Shown here: piece by piece, positions 8,743-18,155 of the stretch | Layout of the letters: each line of letters starts with the position of its first letter | Position numbering within the stretch: the stretch's first letter is position 1 | Assembly: GCA_965660815.1 (NCBI GenBank) | Contig: CBFIBG010000004.1 | Coordinates: 52,272-116,271 of the forward strand | From: Glaciecola sp965660815 | GTDB lineage: Bacteria; Pseudomonadota; Gammaproteobacteria; Enterobacterales; Alteromonadaceae | Reading direction: 5' to 3' | Length of the DNA stretch: 64,000 bases | The notes under the pieces: generated by a model | What the model was told of the DNA's origin: nothing | Databases searched by the model: none | The model's input: the letters and a program-made list of their open reading frames with translations, nothing else | Made by a program: the position numbers and the translations under genes

Positions 8743-9234
8743 AACTTTGGTTCTGTTATTATTGTCTTTACTGATCATTATTAAATTATTGTCAGATTCA
8801 AATTTGGATTTTGCTAGCCTATCATACATTACAACATTCGCCGTCATTGCCAAATTCAAGCTCTTAAAAGTAGGAATATAAATAACGCTATCCGCCTCGT
8901 CTATTATAGATTGAGGAACAGAGCCATCTTCAGGTCCAAATATATAATAGGCATTATTGGGGTGCTCAAACTCAACAATCGATTGCGCGCCTGGTGTTAA
9001 TTCAACCACCACTTTACTTGCGCCTTCTGGACAGGCTTGTATCAAATCAGAGACAGAACTATTTGGGATTTGGAAGCGAATATTTTTAGTGTCTTCATTG
9101 AATTGCTTTGCGTAATCGTAGCGCTTGCCGGTATAGAAAATAGCGTCTATCCCAAAGCAACCGGCTACCCTTAAAATGACAGCCACATTACTGGGGGACT
9201 TGGGATTTACAAGGCCTACGCAAACATTATGCAT
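8725..9234 (-). CDS. TrmH (SpoU) family RNA 2'-O-methyltransferase
   Basis: This 169-residue SPOUT-fold protein carries the three family motifs: NPKSPSNVAVILRVAGCFG (about 10-28, with the conserved Asn and Arg), YIFGPEDGSV (about 92-101) and SLNLAMTANVVMYDR (about 124-138), which form the trefoil knot that binds S-adenosylmethionine. It is short, with no extra N-terminal substrate domain, like TrmL, but the sequence is not close to TrmL, so the RNA target is unknown. The C-terminal residues (VKKNRS) are read from the mdh terminator hairpin. It lies 21 bases after ppc on the same strand and may be cotranscribed with it. Confidence 0.88.
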   Translation of the reverse strand: MHNVCVGLVNPKSPSNVAVILRVAGCFGIDAIFYTGKRYDYAKQFNEDTKNIRFQIPNSSVSDLIQACPEGASKVVVELTPGAQSIVEFEHPNNAYYIFGPEDGSVPQSIIDEADSVIYIPTFKSLNLAMTANVVMYDRLAKSKFESDNNLIMISKDNNNRTKVKKNRS

Positions 9235-9255
9235 TTCGAGTTACCTAAGTCGATA

Positions 9256-11874
9256 CTAGCCGGTGTTTCTTATACCTACTGCGATACCCGTTATGGCGAC
9301 CATCATAGCTCGCTCTAAGATTGTTTTATCGTTATCTTGGTAACTTGATTGCTCTGCTTTTCTTATTCTGTTTAAGAGCTCAATTTGCAAATAATGCAGT
9401 GGCTGAAGATAACCGGCCCTTATCTGCATTGAATTACGAGCATTGGGGTAATCTTCCATAGGATGCTGATGACCCGTTATGCTCAATAAGCTTTTCATAG
9501 ACGCGTCCAATTCCTCTCTCAGTTTTTCGCCAAAGTGCGATAATTCGTCTGGCACTAATCGTTTATCGTAAGCCGCACTGACATTTGGATCTGCTTTTTG
9601 GAAAACCATGTCGAGCATAGAGAGCCTTGACGCAAAAAACGGCCATTCTTCGATCATCTCTTTTACGATTGGAACATTATCATTTTGATTCACTTCATCG
9701 ATTGCTCGCATGACTCCAAGCCATGAGGGTAATACTAAACGAGTTTGAGCCCATGCAAAAATCCAAGGGATGGCTCTTAAGCTCTCAATGCCACCCTGTG
9801 GATTTCGTTTGGCTGGGCGGCTACCTAAAGGTAATTTACCCAGTTCTTGTTCTGGAGTTGCCACTCTAAAATAGGGGACAAAATCTGGGTCATTACGCAC
9901 AATCTCGCGGTAATTGTCTCTGCCGTGGTTGGCCATTTGGGTAATCACTTGTCGCCATTCTTGCTTGGGTTTAGGAGGCGGTAAAAAGATAGCTTCTAAC
10001 ACCGCTGATGCATATAAAGATAAACTGCGTTTGGCTAACTGCGGCATGCCAAACTTATATCTGATGGTCTCTCCTTGTTCTGTAACCCTAAAGCCACCCG
10101 CTAGAGAGCCGGGAGGTTGTGAATGAATAGCCTCTTTGGCGGGTAAGCCGCCTCTACCAATAGTGCCTCCTCTGCCGTGAAATAAAGTAAGTTTTATTTT
10201 CTGTTCTTCTGACAGTTTTACAAGGGCTTCTTGGGCGCTGTATTGCGCCCATCCAGCGGCTAATGAACCCGCATCTTTGGCTGAGTCGGAGTATCCAATC
10301 ATCACGTATTGTTGGCCTTGAATATAGCCTTTGTACCAATCAATACCGAGGAGCTTTTCCATCACATCAGGTGAGTTGTTGAGGTCATCCAAAGTTTCGA
10401 ATAACGGAGCTACTGGCATAGGCCAATCGACCCCCGCTTCTTTAAGCAGTAATTGAACGGCAAGTACATCAGAGGGCTCACTGGCCATAGATATAATATA
10501 AATGCCGAATCCGTCTTTACCATTTTTTGCGATCACTCGACAGGTATCTAAAACTTCTTGTACCTCCGCGGTAGGCTGCCAATTTTTGGGTATTAAGGGT
10601 CTTCTGGATGTGAGTTCCCGCAATAAAAAGGCTTGTTTGTCGTCTTCATTCCACTGGTTGTAATCTCCCATTCCTAGGTAACGAGTTAACTCACTAAATA
10701 CATCTGCATGTCGTTGCGAATCTTGTCGTATGTCCAGTTTCAATAAATGAATGCCGAAGCAATAGGTACGACGAATCGTATCAAGCAGCAGCCCGTCAGC
10801 AATTACACTCATGCCACAATCAATAAGAGATTCGTAACAGTCTAAAAGAGGTTGCTGCAAGTCTTGATTCGTTTGAATCCAGGTTTTTTTCGGTGACTTT
10901 CCAACATATGTTTTTTCAATCTGTCTGATAAGAGGCTTAAGCACCTCTCTATAGGGTTCTCTGGCATTGTCTGTTGCAAGCTTGAGCTTTTCGTTGCACT
11001 TGTTCATCGATAGCTCAGAGTATAGCTGTTTTAAATCGGCTAAAAATAACTTGGCCGACCGACGGCGTGCCCTTAGCAGGACTTCCTGGGTAAGAGTTGC
11101 AGTGACAAATGGGTTACCGTCCCTGTCACCTCCCATCCAAGAACCAAATTGGACAGGTTTAGCGTTCAAAGGTAACCTTGAATCAAAGTTAACTTGTAAG
11201 TAATCATCTAAGTCGCGAAGGAAGTCTGGAACAGCGTCCCACAAACTATTTTCTATCACTGAAAAACCCCATCGAGCTTCATCTACAGGGGTAGGTCTTA
11301 CTGATCTAATTTCTTCTGTATGCCACGCTTGGGAAATAATGTCTGAAATGCGTTGTTTGGCTCTCCTGACCTCCACTTCACTGAGGTTTTGAGAGTGCAA
11401 CAATTGTAACTGTTTTGCTAAACGACTTTGCTTGTATATATTTGTACGCCGATTGACCTCTGTAGGGTGAGCGGTGAGAACCATATCTATATTTAAGTTA
11501 TTAATGGCCTCTAACACTTTATTTTTGTCAGTCTCAGCTGAAAGTTGTGCGGTAAAGTTGTTCAATTGAACGTCGAGCGTATTATTTTTGTGCACTTCTA
11601 TGTTGAATTCCTGCTCCGCTATATTTGCCAATGTGAGGAACTGGGCAAATGCTCTTGCAATCGTGAGCAGCGATTGGTTATCTAATTTAGAAAGATTAGC
11701 TTCAAGTTGTTCGGTACTCTCTTTTTCGCCTTTAGAAGAGTGTCTACCATCATGTCGTATTTGTTCAATTTTTTGCAACCATTCGTTGCCAAGCTCTGCC
11801 TGAATTGTTTCACCAAGCGTTGCGCCTAAGTATTTAACAGTTTCTTTTAGTTGTTCAATTAACGTTTGATTCAT
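9256..11874 (-). CDS. ppc: Phosphoenolpyruvate carboxylase
   Basis: Ppc fixes bicarbonate onto PEP to give oxaloacetate and replenishes the TCA cycle. The 872-residue protein (E. coli 883) has MVLTAHPTEVNRR with catalytic His136, the PEP/bicarbonate loop SWMGGDRDGNPFVT, MIGYSDSAKDAG, the glycine-rich LFHGRGGTIGRGG, QPPGS and FRVTEQGE, and the C-terminal signature GIRNTG that contributes to allosteric and active-site structure. It is a full-length bacterial-type enzyme. The region upstream (11875-12254) holds its promoter, divergent from the FKBP gene. Confidence 0.98.
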   Translation of the reverse strand: MNQTLIEQLKETVKYLGATLGETIQAELGNEWLQKIEQIRHDGRHSSKGEKESTEQLEANLSKLDNQSLLTIARAFAQFLTLANIAEQEFNIEVHKNNTLDVQLNNFTAQLSAETDKNKVLEAINNLNIDMVLTAHPTEVNRRTNIYKQSRLAKQLQLLHSQNLSEVEVRRAKQRISDIISQAWHTEEIRSVRPTPVDEARWGFSVIENSLWDAVPDFLRDLDDYLQVNFDSRLPLNAKPVQFGSWMGGDRDGNPFVTATLTQEVLLRARRRSAKLFLADLKQLYSELSMNKCNEKLKLATDNAREPYREVLKPLIRQIEKTYVGKSPKKTWIQTNQDLQQPLLDCYESLIDCGMSVIADGLLLDTIRRTYCFGIHLLKLDIRQDSQRHADVFSELTRYLGMGDYNQWNEDDKQAFLLRELTSRRPLIPKNWQPTAEVQEVLDTCRVIAKNGKDGFGIYIISMASEPSDVLAVQLLLKEAGVDWPMPVAPLFETLDDLNNSPDVMEKLLGIDWYKGYIQGQQYVMIGYSDSAKDAGSLAAGWAQYSAQEALVKLSEEQKIKLTLFHGRGGTIGRGGLPAKEAIHSQPPGSLAGGFRVTEQGETIRYKFGMPQLAKRSLSLYASAVLEAIFLPPPKPKQEWRQVITQMANHGRDNYREIVRNDPDFVPYFRVATPEQELGKLPLGSRPAKRNPQGGIESLRAIPWIFAWAQTRLVLPSWLGVMRAIDEVNQNDNVPIVKEMIEEWPFFASRLSMLDMVFQKADPNVSAAYDKRLVPDELSHFGEKLREELDASMKSLLSITGHQHPMEDYPNARNSMQIRAGYLQPLHYLQIELLNRIRKAEQSSYQDNDKTILERAMMVAITGIAVGIRNTG

Positions 11875-12254
11875 ATAAATGACCCTACATGCCCCTAAGC
11901 TTTTTCAAAGCCTCAATAACTCACAAGTTACAGCTTTTGAAGTGGATTGATGTGCGCAGAAACGCAAAATTATAGTGTGAGATTATTTGATAACGTGTGT
12001 GTTTGATAAGATATTAGACTAATGAGAAAAAAAAATATATGCCTTTTTGACAGCTAGATGAATAAAAATAATGCTAACTACTTGTTTCTAATTGCTAATT
12101 TTCTTTTTAAATGCAAAGTCTTAATCTGCTTTTTAATTTTTACTTAGATATCTCGTTGAGATAAACCAAATTTGCAAAAACATATTGTCATACAAGTAGC
12201 TTCTTGCTTATGGTAAGCTTGCTTACTAGACTTAAATGAATAATTGGAGCGAAA
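11875..12254. other. 380-base ppc / FKBP divergent intergenic region
   Basis: No gene is visible; the region is strongly AT-rich. For the rightward gene a possible sigma-70 promoter is TTGTCA (12185-12190), 18 bases, TATGGT (12209-12214), followed directly by an inverted repeat GTAAGC-tt-GCTTAC (12214-12227) that could be an operator or a 5'-UTR hairpin. The promoter call is by eye. Confidence 0.4.
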
Positions 12255-12875
12255 GTGTCAAAAACGTATACAAATGTAGAACAGCAAGCCAGCTATGGAA
12301 TTGGTTACCAAATGGGAGAGCAATTGGCTTCAAATCCTTTTGACGGATTAGACATCGATGTCGTAATGGCAGGCCTCAGCGACGGGTTTTCTAAGGTTGA
12401 ACCCAAAGTTGGTAATGATGATTTAAGAGTGGCTTTCAACGAAATTCATCAGCGTATGCAGGCTGCCAAGCAAGAACAATTTGCTGGTGCGGTGAAAGAG
12501 GGATCGGACTTTTTAGAAAAAAACGCACAACGTGAAGAAGTCACTGTTACAGAATCTGGTTTGCAGTATGAAGTGATTAATAAGTCTGAGGGTGATTCTC
12601 CAAACCCATCTTCTACCGTGAGAGTTCATTATCATGGAACGCTTATGGACGGTTCAGTTTTCGACAGTAGTTATGAAAGGGGACAGCCTGCAGAGTTCCC
12701 AGTGAACGGTGTTATTAAAGGATGGACAGAAGCGCTACAACTCATGTCCGTGGGCGATAAACTTAAACTCTATGTGCCTTATGACTTGGCTTATGGTGAA
12801 CAAGGCGCTGGTGCTGCTATTGGCCCATATAGCACACTTATTTTTGACGTCGAATTGATCGATATAATATCTTAA
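12255..12875 (+). CDS. fklB: FKBP-type peptidyl-prolyl cis-trans isomerase (FklB-like)
   Basis: This is a proline isomerase of the FKBP22/FklB group that assists protein folding as a homodimer. The 206-residue product has the N-terminal dimerisation helices (about 1-95; SYGIGYQMGEQLASNPFDGLD) joined by a long helix to an FKBP domain (about 100-205) with VRVHYHGTLMDGSVFDSSYERGQPAEFPVNGVIKGW (split here only by reading, positions about 122-157). It has no signal peptide, so it is cytosolic, unlike FkpA. The start is GTG at 12255, supported by GGAG 5 bases upstream and by family N-termini. It has its own terminator. Confidence 0.93.
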   Translation: MSKTYTNVEQQASYGIGYQMGEQLASNPFDGLDIDVVMAGLSDGFSKVEPKVGNDDLRVAFNEIHQRMQAAKQEQFAGAVKEGSDFLEKNAQREEVTVTESGLQYEVINKSEGDSPNPSSTVRVHYHGTLMDGSVFDSSYERGQPAEFPVNGVIKGWTEALQLMSVGDKLKLYVPYDLAYGEQGAGAAIGPYSTLIFDVELIDIIS

Positions 12876-12886
12876 CCTCGTTTTTC

Positions 12887-12917
12887 AAAGTCAGTTACTT
12901 TGGGTAGCTGACTTTTA
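12887..12917 (+). terminator. Terminator after the FKBP gene
   Basis: AAAGTCAGTTAC (12887-12898) pairs with GTAGCTGACTTT (12904-12915) with one G-U pair and a 5-base loop, followed by a short T run. Its position 12 bases after the stop fits an intrinsic terminator. Confidence 0.78.
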
Positions 12918-13053
12918 CCATTTTCTGCACATATTGCCTTGCAATTAAGTTAAATCATCTCAATTTAGACTTTTTGAAGTGGTAAATAACTAAACAAACC
13001 TCGAGATATTGCGTACACTATTGGCATATGCAACTAGACAACAATAAAAACAA

Positions 13054-13569
13054 ATGTTTCTTAAAATAAGTGTCTTTATTGACGCCGTTAATAGTCTCAT
13101 TGGCAAGGCAGTCGCTCTCTTAACAGTGATCATGGCCATCACCATGTTTAGCGTGGTAGTAATGCGATATGGATTTAATTCCGGATCTATTGCAATTCAA
13201 GAATCCATTACTTATATGCATGCATCTGTATTTTTGCTCGGATGTGCGTTTACCTATCAGCACAATGGGCATGTAAGAGTGGACGTTTTCTACCGGAACT
13301 TTTCAAAAATTAAACAAAATACTGTTGACCTTATAGGCTGTTTGCTGTTCATGTTACCAATTGCGATTTATTTGTGCATTGTGTGTCATAACTATGTCAT
13401 TGAGTCTTGGGTGACAAAAGAGGGCTCGATGGAACCGGGCGGCTTACCCTTTGTCTATGTTTTAAAGAGTTTGTTATTGGTTTTTTCTTATTCACTGGTA
13501 ATGCAATCGTTAAGTGAAGTCATTAAAAACCTTTGTAAAATTAAGTCGGAACTCGGAGTTAAAAAATAA
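13054..13569 (+). CDS. TRAP transporter small permease (DctQ family)
   Basis: DctQ-type subunits form the small four-helix membrane component of tripartite ATP-independent periplasmic transporters. The 171-residue protein has four predicted membrane segments (about 20-40, 50-70, 90-112, 133-152) and the motif MRYGFNSGSIAIQES typical of the family (Y at the end of TM1, then an ES pair). The start has no obvious Shine-Dalgarno sequence. The stop is one base from the dctM start, so the two permeases are translationally coupled. The transporter is completed by dctM and a binding lipoprotein downstream. Confidence 0.9.
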   Translation: MFLKISVFIDAVNSLIGKAVALLTVIMAITMFSVVVMRYGFNSGSIAIQESITYMHASVFLLGCAFTYQHNGHVRVDVFYRNFSKIKQNTVDLIGCLLFMLPIAIYLCIVCHNYVIESWVTKEGSMEPGGLPFVYVLKSLLLVFSYSLVMQSLSEVIKNLCKIKSELGVKK

Positions 13570-13570
13570 C

Positions 13571-14938
13571 ATGGAAGTCCTCTCATTAGTCTTGTTTATA
13601 ATGGTTTGTTTGGCGTTACTAATGGGGTACCCAGTCGCCTTAACTTTGGGCGGGGTGTCTCTGTTATTTGCTATTGCTGCAAGCTTCTTTGGCGCGTTTG
13701 ACACCACTTATCTTATCTCTGCCCCTAGCAGGTTATTCGGAATTATCAGCAACACAACGCTTATAGCGGTGCCCTTGTTCGTTCTTATGGGCGTTGTATT
13801 AGAAAAATCTAAAATTGCTGAAGATTTATTGGTAAATATGTCGGCTTTAATGAGCCGATACAAAACCGGGTTAGGTGTTGCGGTAATTATGGTTGGCATG
13901 TTGCTGGCGGCAAGTACCGGAATTGTAGGGGCAACGGTCGTTACTATGGGGCTACTTTCTCTCCCTACTATGTTAAAGCACGGATACTCAGAGAAGTTAG
14001 CAACGGGAACGATTTGTGCAACAGGTACGTTAGGCCAAATCATTCCACCTTCTATTGCGTTGGTTTTATTAGGGGATGTGCTTTCCAATGCATATCAAAA
14101 AGCTCAGCTTGACATGGGAATTTTTTCTCCTGATAGCATTTCAGTGGGAGATCTTTTTGTTGGGGCATTGGTGCCGGGGTTAATATTAGTATTGATGTAC
14201 CTAGTGTATTTGCTTTTGGTAAGTAAGTTTTCACCTTCACAAGTCCCCGCTAAGGGATATCGGTCAGAGCACGGTCAACTATCAAAGCTATTTATCGCAT
14301 TAATTCCCCCGCTATTTTTAATTATCTGCGTTTTGGGGTCTATTTTGTTAGGGTTTGCGACTCCTACAGAAGCCGCAGGTGTCGGCGCAATGGGCGCATT
14401 ATTCTTAGCCGGCTGCAAGCGACAACTTTCTTGGTCTACGTTAAAGAGTGTTAGCCAAGAAACCACTAAAGTCACCAGCATGGTATTTTTGATTCTGATT
14501 GGAGCCTCTATCTTTTCACTGGTCTTTAGAGGTCTTGGAGGGGAAATCTTATTAAAAAATATCTTTGATTCTTTACCCGGTGGCATGTTTACCGCTATGG
14601 TGATTGTGATGGTCTTAATATTTTTATTGGGATTCATATTGGATTTTATTGAAATTACGTTTGTCGTCGTTCCAATTATCGCCCCAATTCTCATCGCCAT
14701 GGGCGCTGATCCCATTTGGCTTGGGATAATGTTTGCGGTAAATCTTCAGACATCATTTTTAACACCACCATTTGGTTTTGCCCTATTTTATTTGAGGGGA
14801 GTTGCGCCAAAAACGATAAGAACAGAGCAAATATACAAAGGCGTCGTACCTTTTATTTTGATTCAACTATTGCTATTGATTATATTATCAATTTGGCCAC
14901 AGACCGTAACTTGGTTAGTCGACATTGTTTACCCATGA
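13571..14938 (+). CDS. TRAP transporter large permease (DctM family)
   Basis: DctM is the large channel subunit of TRAP transporters and drives uptake with the Na+ or H+ gradient. The 455-residue product, starting at ATG 13571 (MEVLSLVLFIMVCLALLMGYP), has about 12 membrane segments and the conserved motifs GYPVALTLGG, GIVGATVVTMG, ATGTLGQIIPPSIALVLLG and TPTEAAGVGAMGAL. An in-frame ATG 57 bases earlier lies inside dctQ and lacks family support. A GGAG lies 12 bases before the chosen start. It is coupled to dctQ and followed by the binding-protein gene after 127 bases. Confidence 0.93.
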   Translation: MEVLSLVLFIMVCLALLMGYPVALTLGGVSLLFAIAASFFGAFDTTYLISAPSRLFGIISNTTLIAVPLFVLMGVVLEKSKIAEDLLVNMSALMSRYKTGLGVAVIMVGMLLAASTGIVGATVVTMGLLSLPTMLKHGYSEKLATGTICATGTLGQIIPPSIALVLLGDVLSNAYQKAQLDMGIFSPDSISVGDLFVGALVPGLILVLMYLVYLLLVSKFSPSQVPAKGYRSEHGQLSKLFIALIPPLFLIICVLGSILLGFATPTEAAGVGAMGALFLAGCKRQLSWSTLKSVSQETTKVTSMVFLILIGASIFSLVFRGLGGEILLKNIFDSLPGGMFTAMVIVMVLIFLLGFILDFIEITFVVVPIIAPILIAMGADPIWLGIMFAVNLQTSFLTPPFGFALFYLRGVAPKTIRTEQIYKGVVPFILIQLLLLIILSIWPQTVTWLVDIVYP

Positions 14939-15065
14939 ATCATAGATAAACGAGTTTTAATGCCAATTTAGCTGTATAACTTTTCGGTTTAGCTGCTAAA
15001 GCAACTGTGCAGGTTCGGTTTTAGATACTTAGAAAAATAAACATACTAACTTTAGTGGATTAAAT

Positions 15066-16166
15066 ATGAACATGAAAAAAACGTTAACCGCCTTAATCTC
15101 TATCACTTTGGCTGCGTTTGTTTTGGCAGCTTGCTCCGAAAACACTACAAAATCAGTCATGCAAGAAAGCACCGAAGCCAAAGTATACAAGTGGAAGTTA
15201 GTGACATCTTGGCCAAAAAACTTCCCAGGACTGGGCAAGGGACCTGAAACTTTTGCTAAGTATGTCAACGAAATGTCTAATGGTCGGCTTCAAATTACCG
15301 TATATGGCGCGGGAGAGTTAGTGCCAGCGTTTGAAGTGTTTAACTCGGTTTCTTCAGGCAGTGCAGAAATGGGACATGCAGGTGCCTATTACTGGAAAGG
15401 TAAGATTCCAGCGGCACCAATCTTTTCTGCTATACCCTTTGGTATGAATGCGAATGAAATGAATGCATGGCTGCATTACGGTGGAGGAATGCAGCTATGG
15501 AGAGAGTTATATGAACCTTTTGGTGTTATTCCATTCGCCGGAGGTAGCAGTGGAGCTCAAATGGCAGGGTGGTTTTCCAAAGAAATTCGTTCAATTGAAG
15601 ATATTCAAGGCTTAAAGATGCGCATCCCTGGTCTAGGTGGAGAAGTCTTGCAAAAAGTCGGGGGGTTACCGGTAACATTATCTGGAGGTGAGATATTCAC
15701 ATCGCTGCAATCCGGAGCAATTGATGCAACTGAATGGGTAGGCCCATATAATGATCAGACATTCGGACTTCATAAAGCGGCACAGCTATACTACCACACG
15801 CCTTGGCATGAACCTGGTACTATGCTTGAATTCATTGCAAATAAACAAGCCTACGAGTCGCTTCCAACTGATCTTCAAAAAATAATTGAAGTCGCAACTC
15901 GGGCTGTTAACCAAGACATGCTTGATGAATATACCGCAAGAAATCACGTGGCTATGGCTCAACTGATCAACGAACATGGGGTTAAAGTCATGCCATTACC
16001 TGACGATGTTATAGCAGAATTAAAGCGAGCTACTCAGGTAGTTTTAGCTGAAGAAGTTCAAAATAATCAAGATTTTGCTCGTATCTACAAATCGTATACC
16101 GAATTTTACGAGAGCGTAAAAGAATATCATGAGCTATCAGAAAAAGAATACTACATAAAACGATAA
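15066..16166 (+). CDS. TRAP transporter solute-binding lipoprotein (2-oxoacid/lactate type)
   Basis: This 366-residue protein is the extracytoplasmic receptor of the TRAP system. It has a lipoprotein signal with LAAC (Cys23), so it is probably membrane-tethered, while many DctP proteins are free in the periplasm. The mature part belongs to the TakP/FcbT1-like branch (COG4663): LVTSWPKNFPGLGKGPETFA, VYGAGELVPAFEVFN, GLKMRIPGLGGEVLQKVGG and DATEWVGPYND. In characterised relatives these positions coordinate a metal ion and bind 2-oxoacids or lactate; that assignment here is inference from family. There are 127 bases between dctM and this gene, and a strong hairpin follows. Confidence 0.88.
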   Translation: MNMKKTLTALISITLAAFVLAACSENTTKSVMQESTEAKVYKWKLVTSWPKNFPGLGKGPETFAKYVNEMSNGRLQITVYGAGELVPAFEVFNSVSSGSAEMGHAGAYYWKGKIPAAPIFSAIPFGMNANEMNAWLHYGGGMQLWRELYEPFGVIPFAGGSSGAQMAGWFSKEIRSIEDIQGLKMRIPGLGGEVLQKVGGLPVTLSGGEIFTSLQSGAIDATEWVGPYNDQTFGLHKAAQLYYHTPWHEPGTMLEFIANKQAYESLPTDLQKIIEVATRAVNQDMLDEYTARNHVAMAQLINEHGVKVMPLPDDVIAELKRATQVVLAEEVQNNQDFARIYKSYTEFYESVKEYHELSEKEYYIKR

Positions 16167-16497
16167 AATATCTCATGACACAACCTCATTTTCCGGTGTT
16201 CACCGCGAGCAAGTGGTGAACACCGCACGAGAGTCAATAATTTCTAATGGTAGTCTTCAGTAGCGTTATGGGGCTTGCAAAAACATCTCAAAGCCTTACA
16301 TACATGCATTACTTATAGCTGATTGGACTGATTTGTTTAATTTAGAAACTCAAGTAAAATAAATCTTAACTCAATATAACTTATTGCTATAAATCTACAA
16401 TCTTGGATAATTTTGAAGTTGGCTTGAAGTGCGTTTGTAAAAATTAAAAAAGATATGAATGAATATCCTCAATCGCTGACACAATAGGAGTTTTTGA
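16167..16497. other. 331-base region between the TRAP genes and fabV
   Basis: No gene is visible. The first part contains the long hairpin listed separately (16194-16225). The rest is AT-rich and should contain the fabV promoter. The ribosome binding site AGGAG at 16486-16490 belongs to fabV. Confidence 0.5.
16194..16225 (+). terminator. Strong hairpin after the TRAP operon, without a T run
   Basis: CGGTGTTCACC (16194-16204) and GGTGAACACCG (16215-16225) are perfectly complementary over 11 bp, extended inward by a G-U and a C-G pair to a 6-base loop. No T tract follows, so this is either a Rho-assisted terminator or an mRNA-stabilising 3' element, rather than a standard intrinsic terminator. 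Confidence 0.6.
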
Positions 16498-17682
16498 ATG
16501 GTTATTAAACCAAAAGTACGTGGTTTTATCTGTACTAATGCGCATCCAAATGGATGCGAACAAAATGTTAAAAATCAAATAGAATATATAAAAAATTTAT
16601 CGGTTTTTAATAATGAAAATAAACCAAAAAACGTTTTGGTTATAGGAAGCTCTACTGGTTACGGTCTAGCATCTAGAATTACTTCAGCATTTGGCTACGG
16701 AGCAAACACTTTGGGTGTATGTTTCGAAAAAGCCCCTACCGAACGAAAAACTGGTACAGCGGGTTGGTATAATACCGCTTCCTTTCATCAGTTTGCGAAA
16801 GCTGAAGGCTTATATGCCCATACCATAAATGGCGATGCATTTTCAGATGAGTTAAAAGCACAGACCATTGAAAAAATACAGAGGGACCTAGGTCAAGTTG
16901 ATTTGGTGATATATAGTTTGGCAAGTCCCAGACGCACCGATCCAGTTACTAAGGAAACATACAAATCGACACTGAAGCCGGTGGGTCAAGAATATTCTAC
17001 AAAAACCTACGATACTGACAAAGATCTGGTACACGAGGTTAATTTAGAGCCTGCTTCACAACAGGAAATTGACGACACAGTAAAAGTCATGGGAGGCGAA
17101 GATTGGGAGAGGTGGTTAGTCCAACTGGCTGAGGCGGGTGTGTTGAGTTCAGGTTGCAAAACTACGGCTTATACGTACATCGGCAAAGAATTAACTTGGC
17201 CTATTTATGGTCATGCAACTATTGGAAAAGCCAAAGAAGACCTAGACCGAGCTGCAAAAGACATTATGCATCAGCTTCAAGACTTGAATGTTGAAGCTAA
17301 TGTCTCTTCGTTAAAAGCATTAGTGACCCAAGCCAGTAGCGCAATTCCAGTGATGCCTTTGTATATTTCTATTATTTATAAGGTCATGAAGGAAGAGCAA
17401 ACGCATGAGGGGTGCATTGAACAAATAGCAGGCCTTTTCAGCGAATGCTTATATGGTGAAAACCCAAATACTGATGATATGAACAGGTATAGGATGGACG
17501 GCAAAGAAACCAACAATGAAACGCAAGCGAAAATAAAGAAAATCTGGGACCAAGTTACTCAGGAGAATTTTCATGATTTGACTGACTATAAAGGTTACAA
17601 TACAGAATTTTTAAACTTATTCGGGTTCGCGATTCAAGGTGTTGACTACAATGCCGATGTTAATCCATTAGTCGAATGGTGA
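16498..17682 (+). CDS. fabV: Enoyl-[acyl-carrier-protein] reductase FabV
   Basis: FabV performs the last, NADH-dependent step of each fatty-acid elongation cycle and is naturally resistant to triclosan. The 394-residue protein has the N-terminal signature VIKPKVRGFICTNAHPNGC, the long Rossmann loop VIGSSTGYGLASR (48-60), and the catalytic Tyr237-x8-Lys246 (YGHATIGKAK) whose longer spacing separates FabV from FabI. ATG at 16498 has AGGAG 7 bases upstream. It stands alone between the TRAP genes and nqr. No other fab gene is in this neighbourhood. Confidence 0.97.
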   Translation: MVIKPKVRGFICTNAHPNGCEQNVKNQIEYIKNLSVFNNENKPKNVLVIGSSTGYGLASRITSAFGYGANTLGVCFEKAPTERKTGTAGWYNTASFHQFAKAEGLYAHTINGDAFSDELKAQTIEKIQRDLGQVDLVIYSLASPRRTDPVTKETYKSTLKPVGQEYSTKTYDTDKDLVHEVNLEPASQQEIDDTVKVMGGEDWERWLVQLAEAGVLSSGCKTTAYTYIGKELTWPIYGHATIGKAKEDLDRAAKDIMHQLQDLNVEANVSSLKALVTQASSAIPVMPLYISIIYKVMKEEQTHEGCIEQIAGLFSECLYGENPNTDDMNRYRMDGKETNNETQAKIKKIWDQVTQENFHDLTDYKGYNTEFLNLFGFAIQGVDYNADVNPLVEW

Positions 17683-18155
17683 AAGTTTAACATGTAACCA
17701 ACTAGTTAAGACATTGTGTTTTATATTGAAATGTTGAGTTAATATATAGTTTCTTTATTTAAAAGGCTTCTAGCATCTTTCATGTGAATGCTTTTGAAGC
17801 CTTTTAATCGCGCATTACTTTCTTAAGCGTTATTTTTACTATACAAATGCAATACGGCTTTTAAGCTTTTAGTATATTAACCATAGCCATTTACACCAAG
17901 ATAATGCTAAAATCGCCCCTCGAAATGTATAAGTAAAGTTTGGTCACTTTTTCGTAGCGTCGCATTTATACATCATTTATAAAAATAATAATAACCAACT
18001 TAATGTGGGGTGTCTGGCTGTATGCTATCTACACCACGGGCGTATTTGATTCGAAATTTTGGGCAAGGTTAGAGGTAATAGAGTAGACGCTAATTTAAAA
18101 TGGCTTGTTTCAGGCCTGTTTAAATTGGTAACTATTTGAGAGTAGCAATTTGCAT
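17683..18155. other. 473-base region upstream of nqrA
   Basis: No gene is visible. It contains the fabV terminator (17761-17810) and then an AT-rich stretch that should hold the nqr promoter. The bases before nqrA contain only GAGAG (18138-18142) as a possible ribosome binding site. I recognise no specific operator. Confidence 0.5.
17761..17810 (+). terminator. Candidate terminator after fabV
   Basis: AAAAGGCTTC (17761-17770) is perfectly complementary to GAAGCCTTTT (17796-17805), with an inner AGCAT/ATGCT pair (17772-17776 / 17788-17792). The right arm ends in TTTT. It lies about 80 bases beyond the fabV stop. Confidence 0.7.

Noticed and set aside
14275..14715. 146-codon minus-strand frame inside dctM
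   Set aside because: Typical antisense of a membrane protein, Ile/Asn/Lys-rich, with no supported start.
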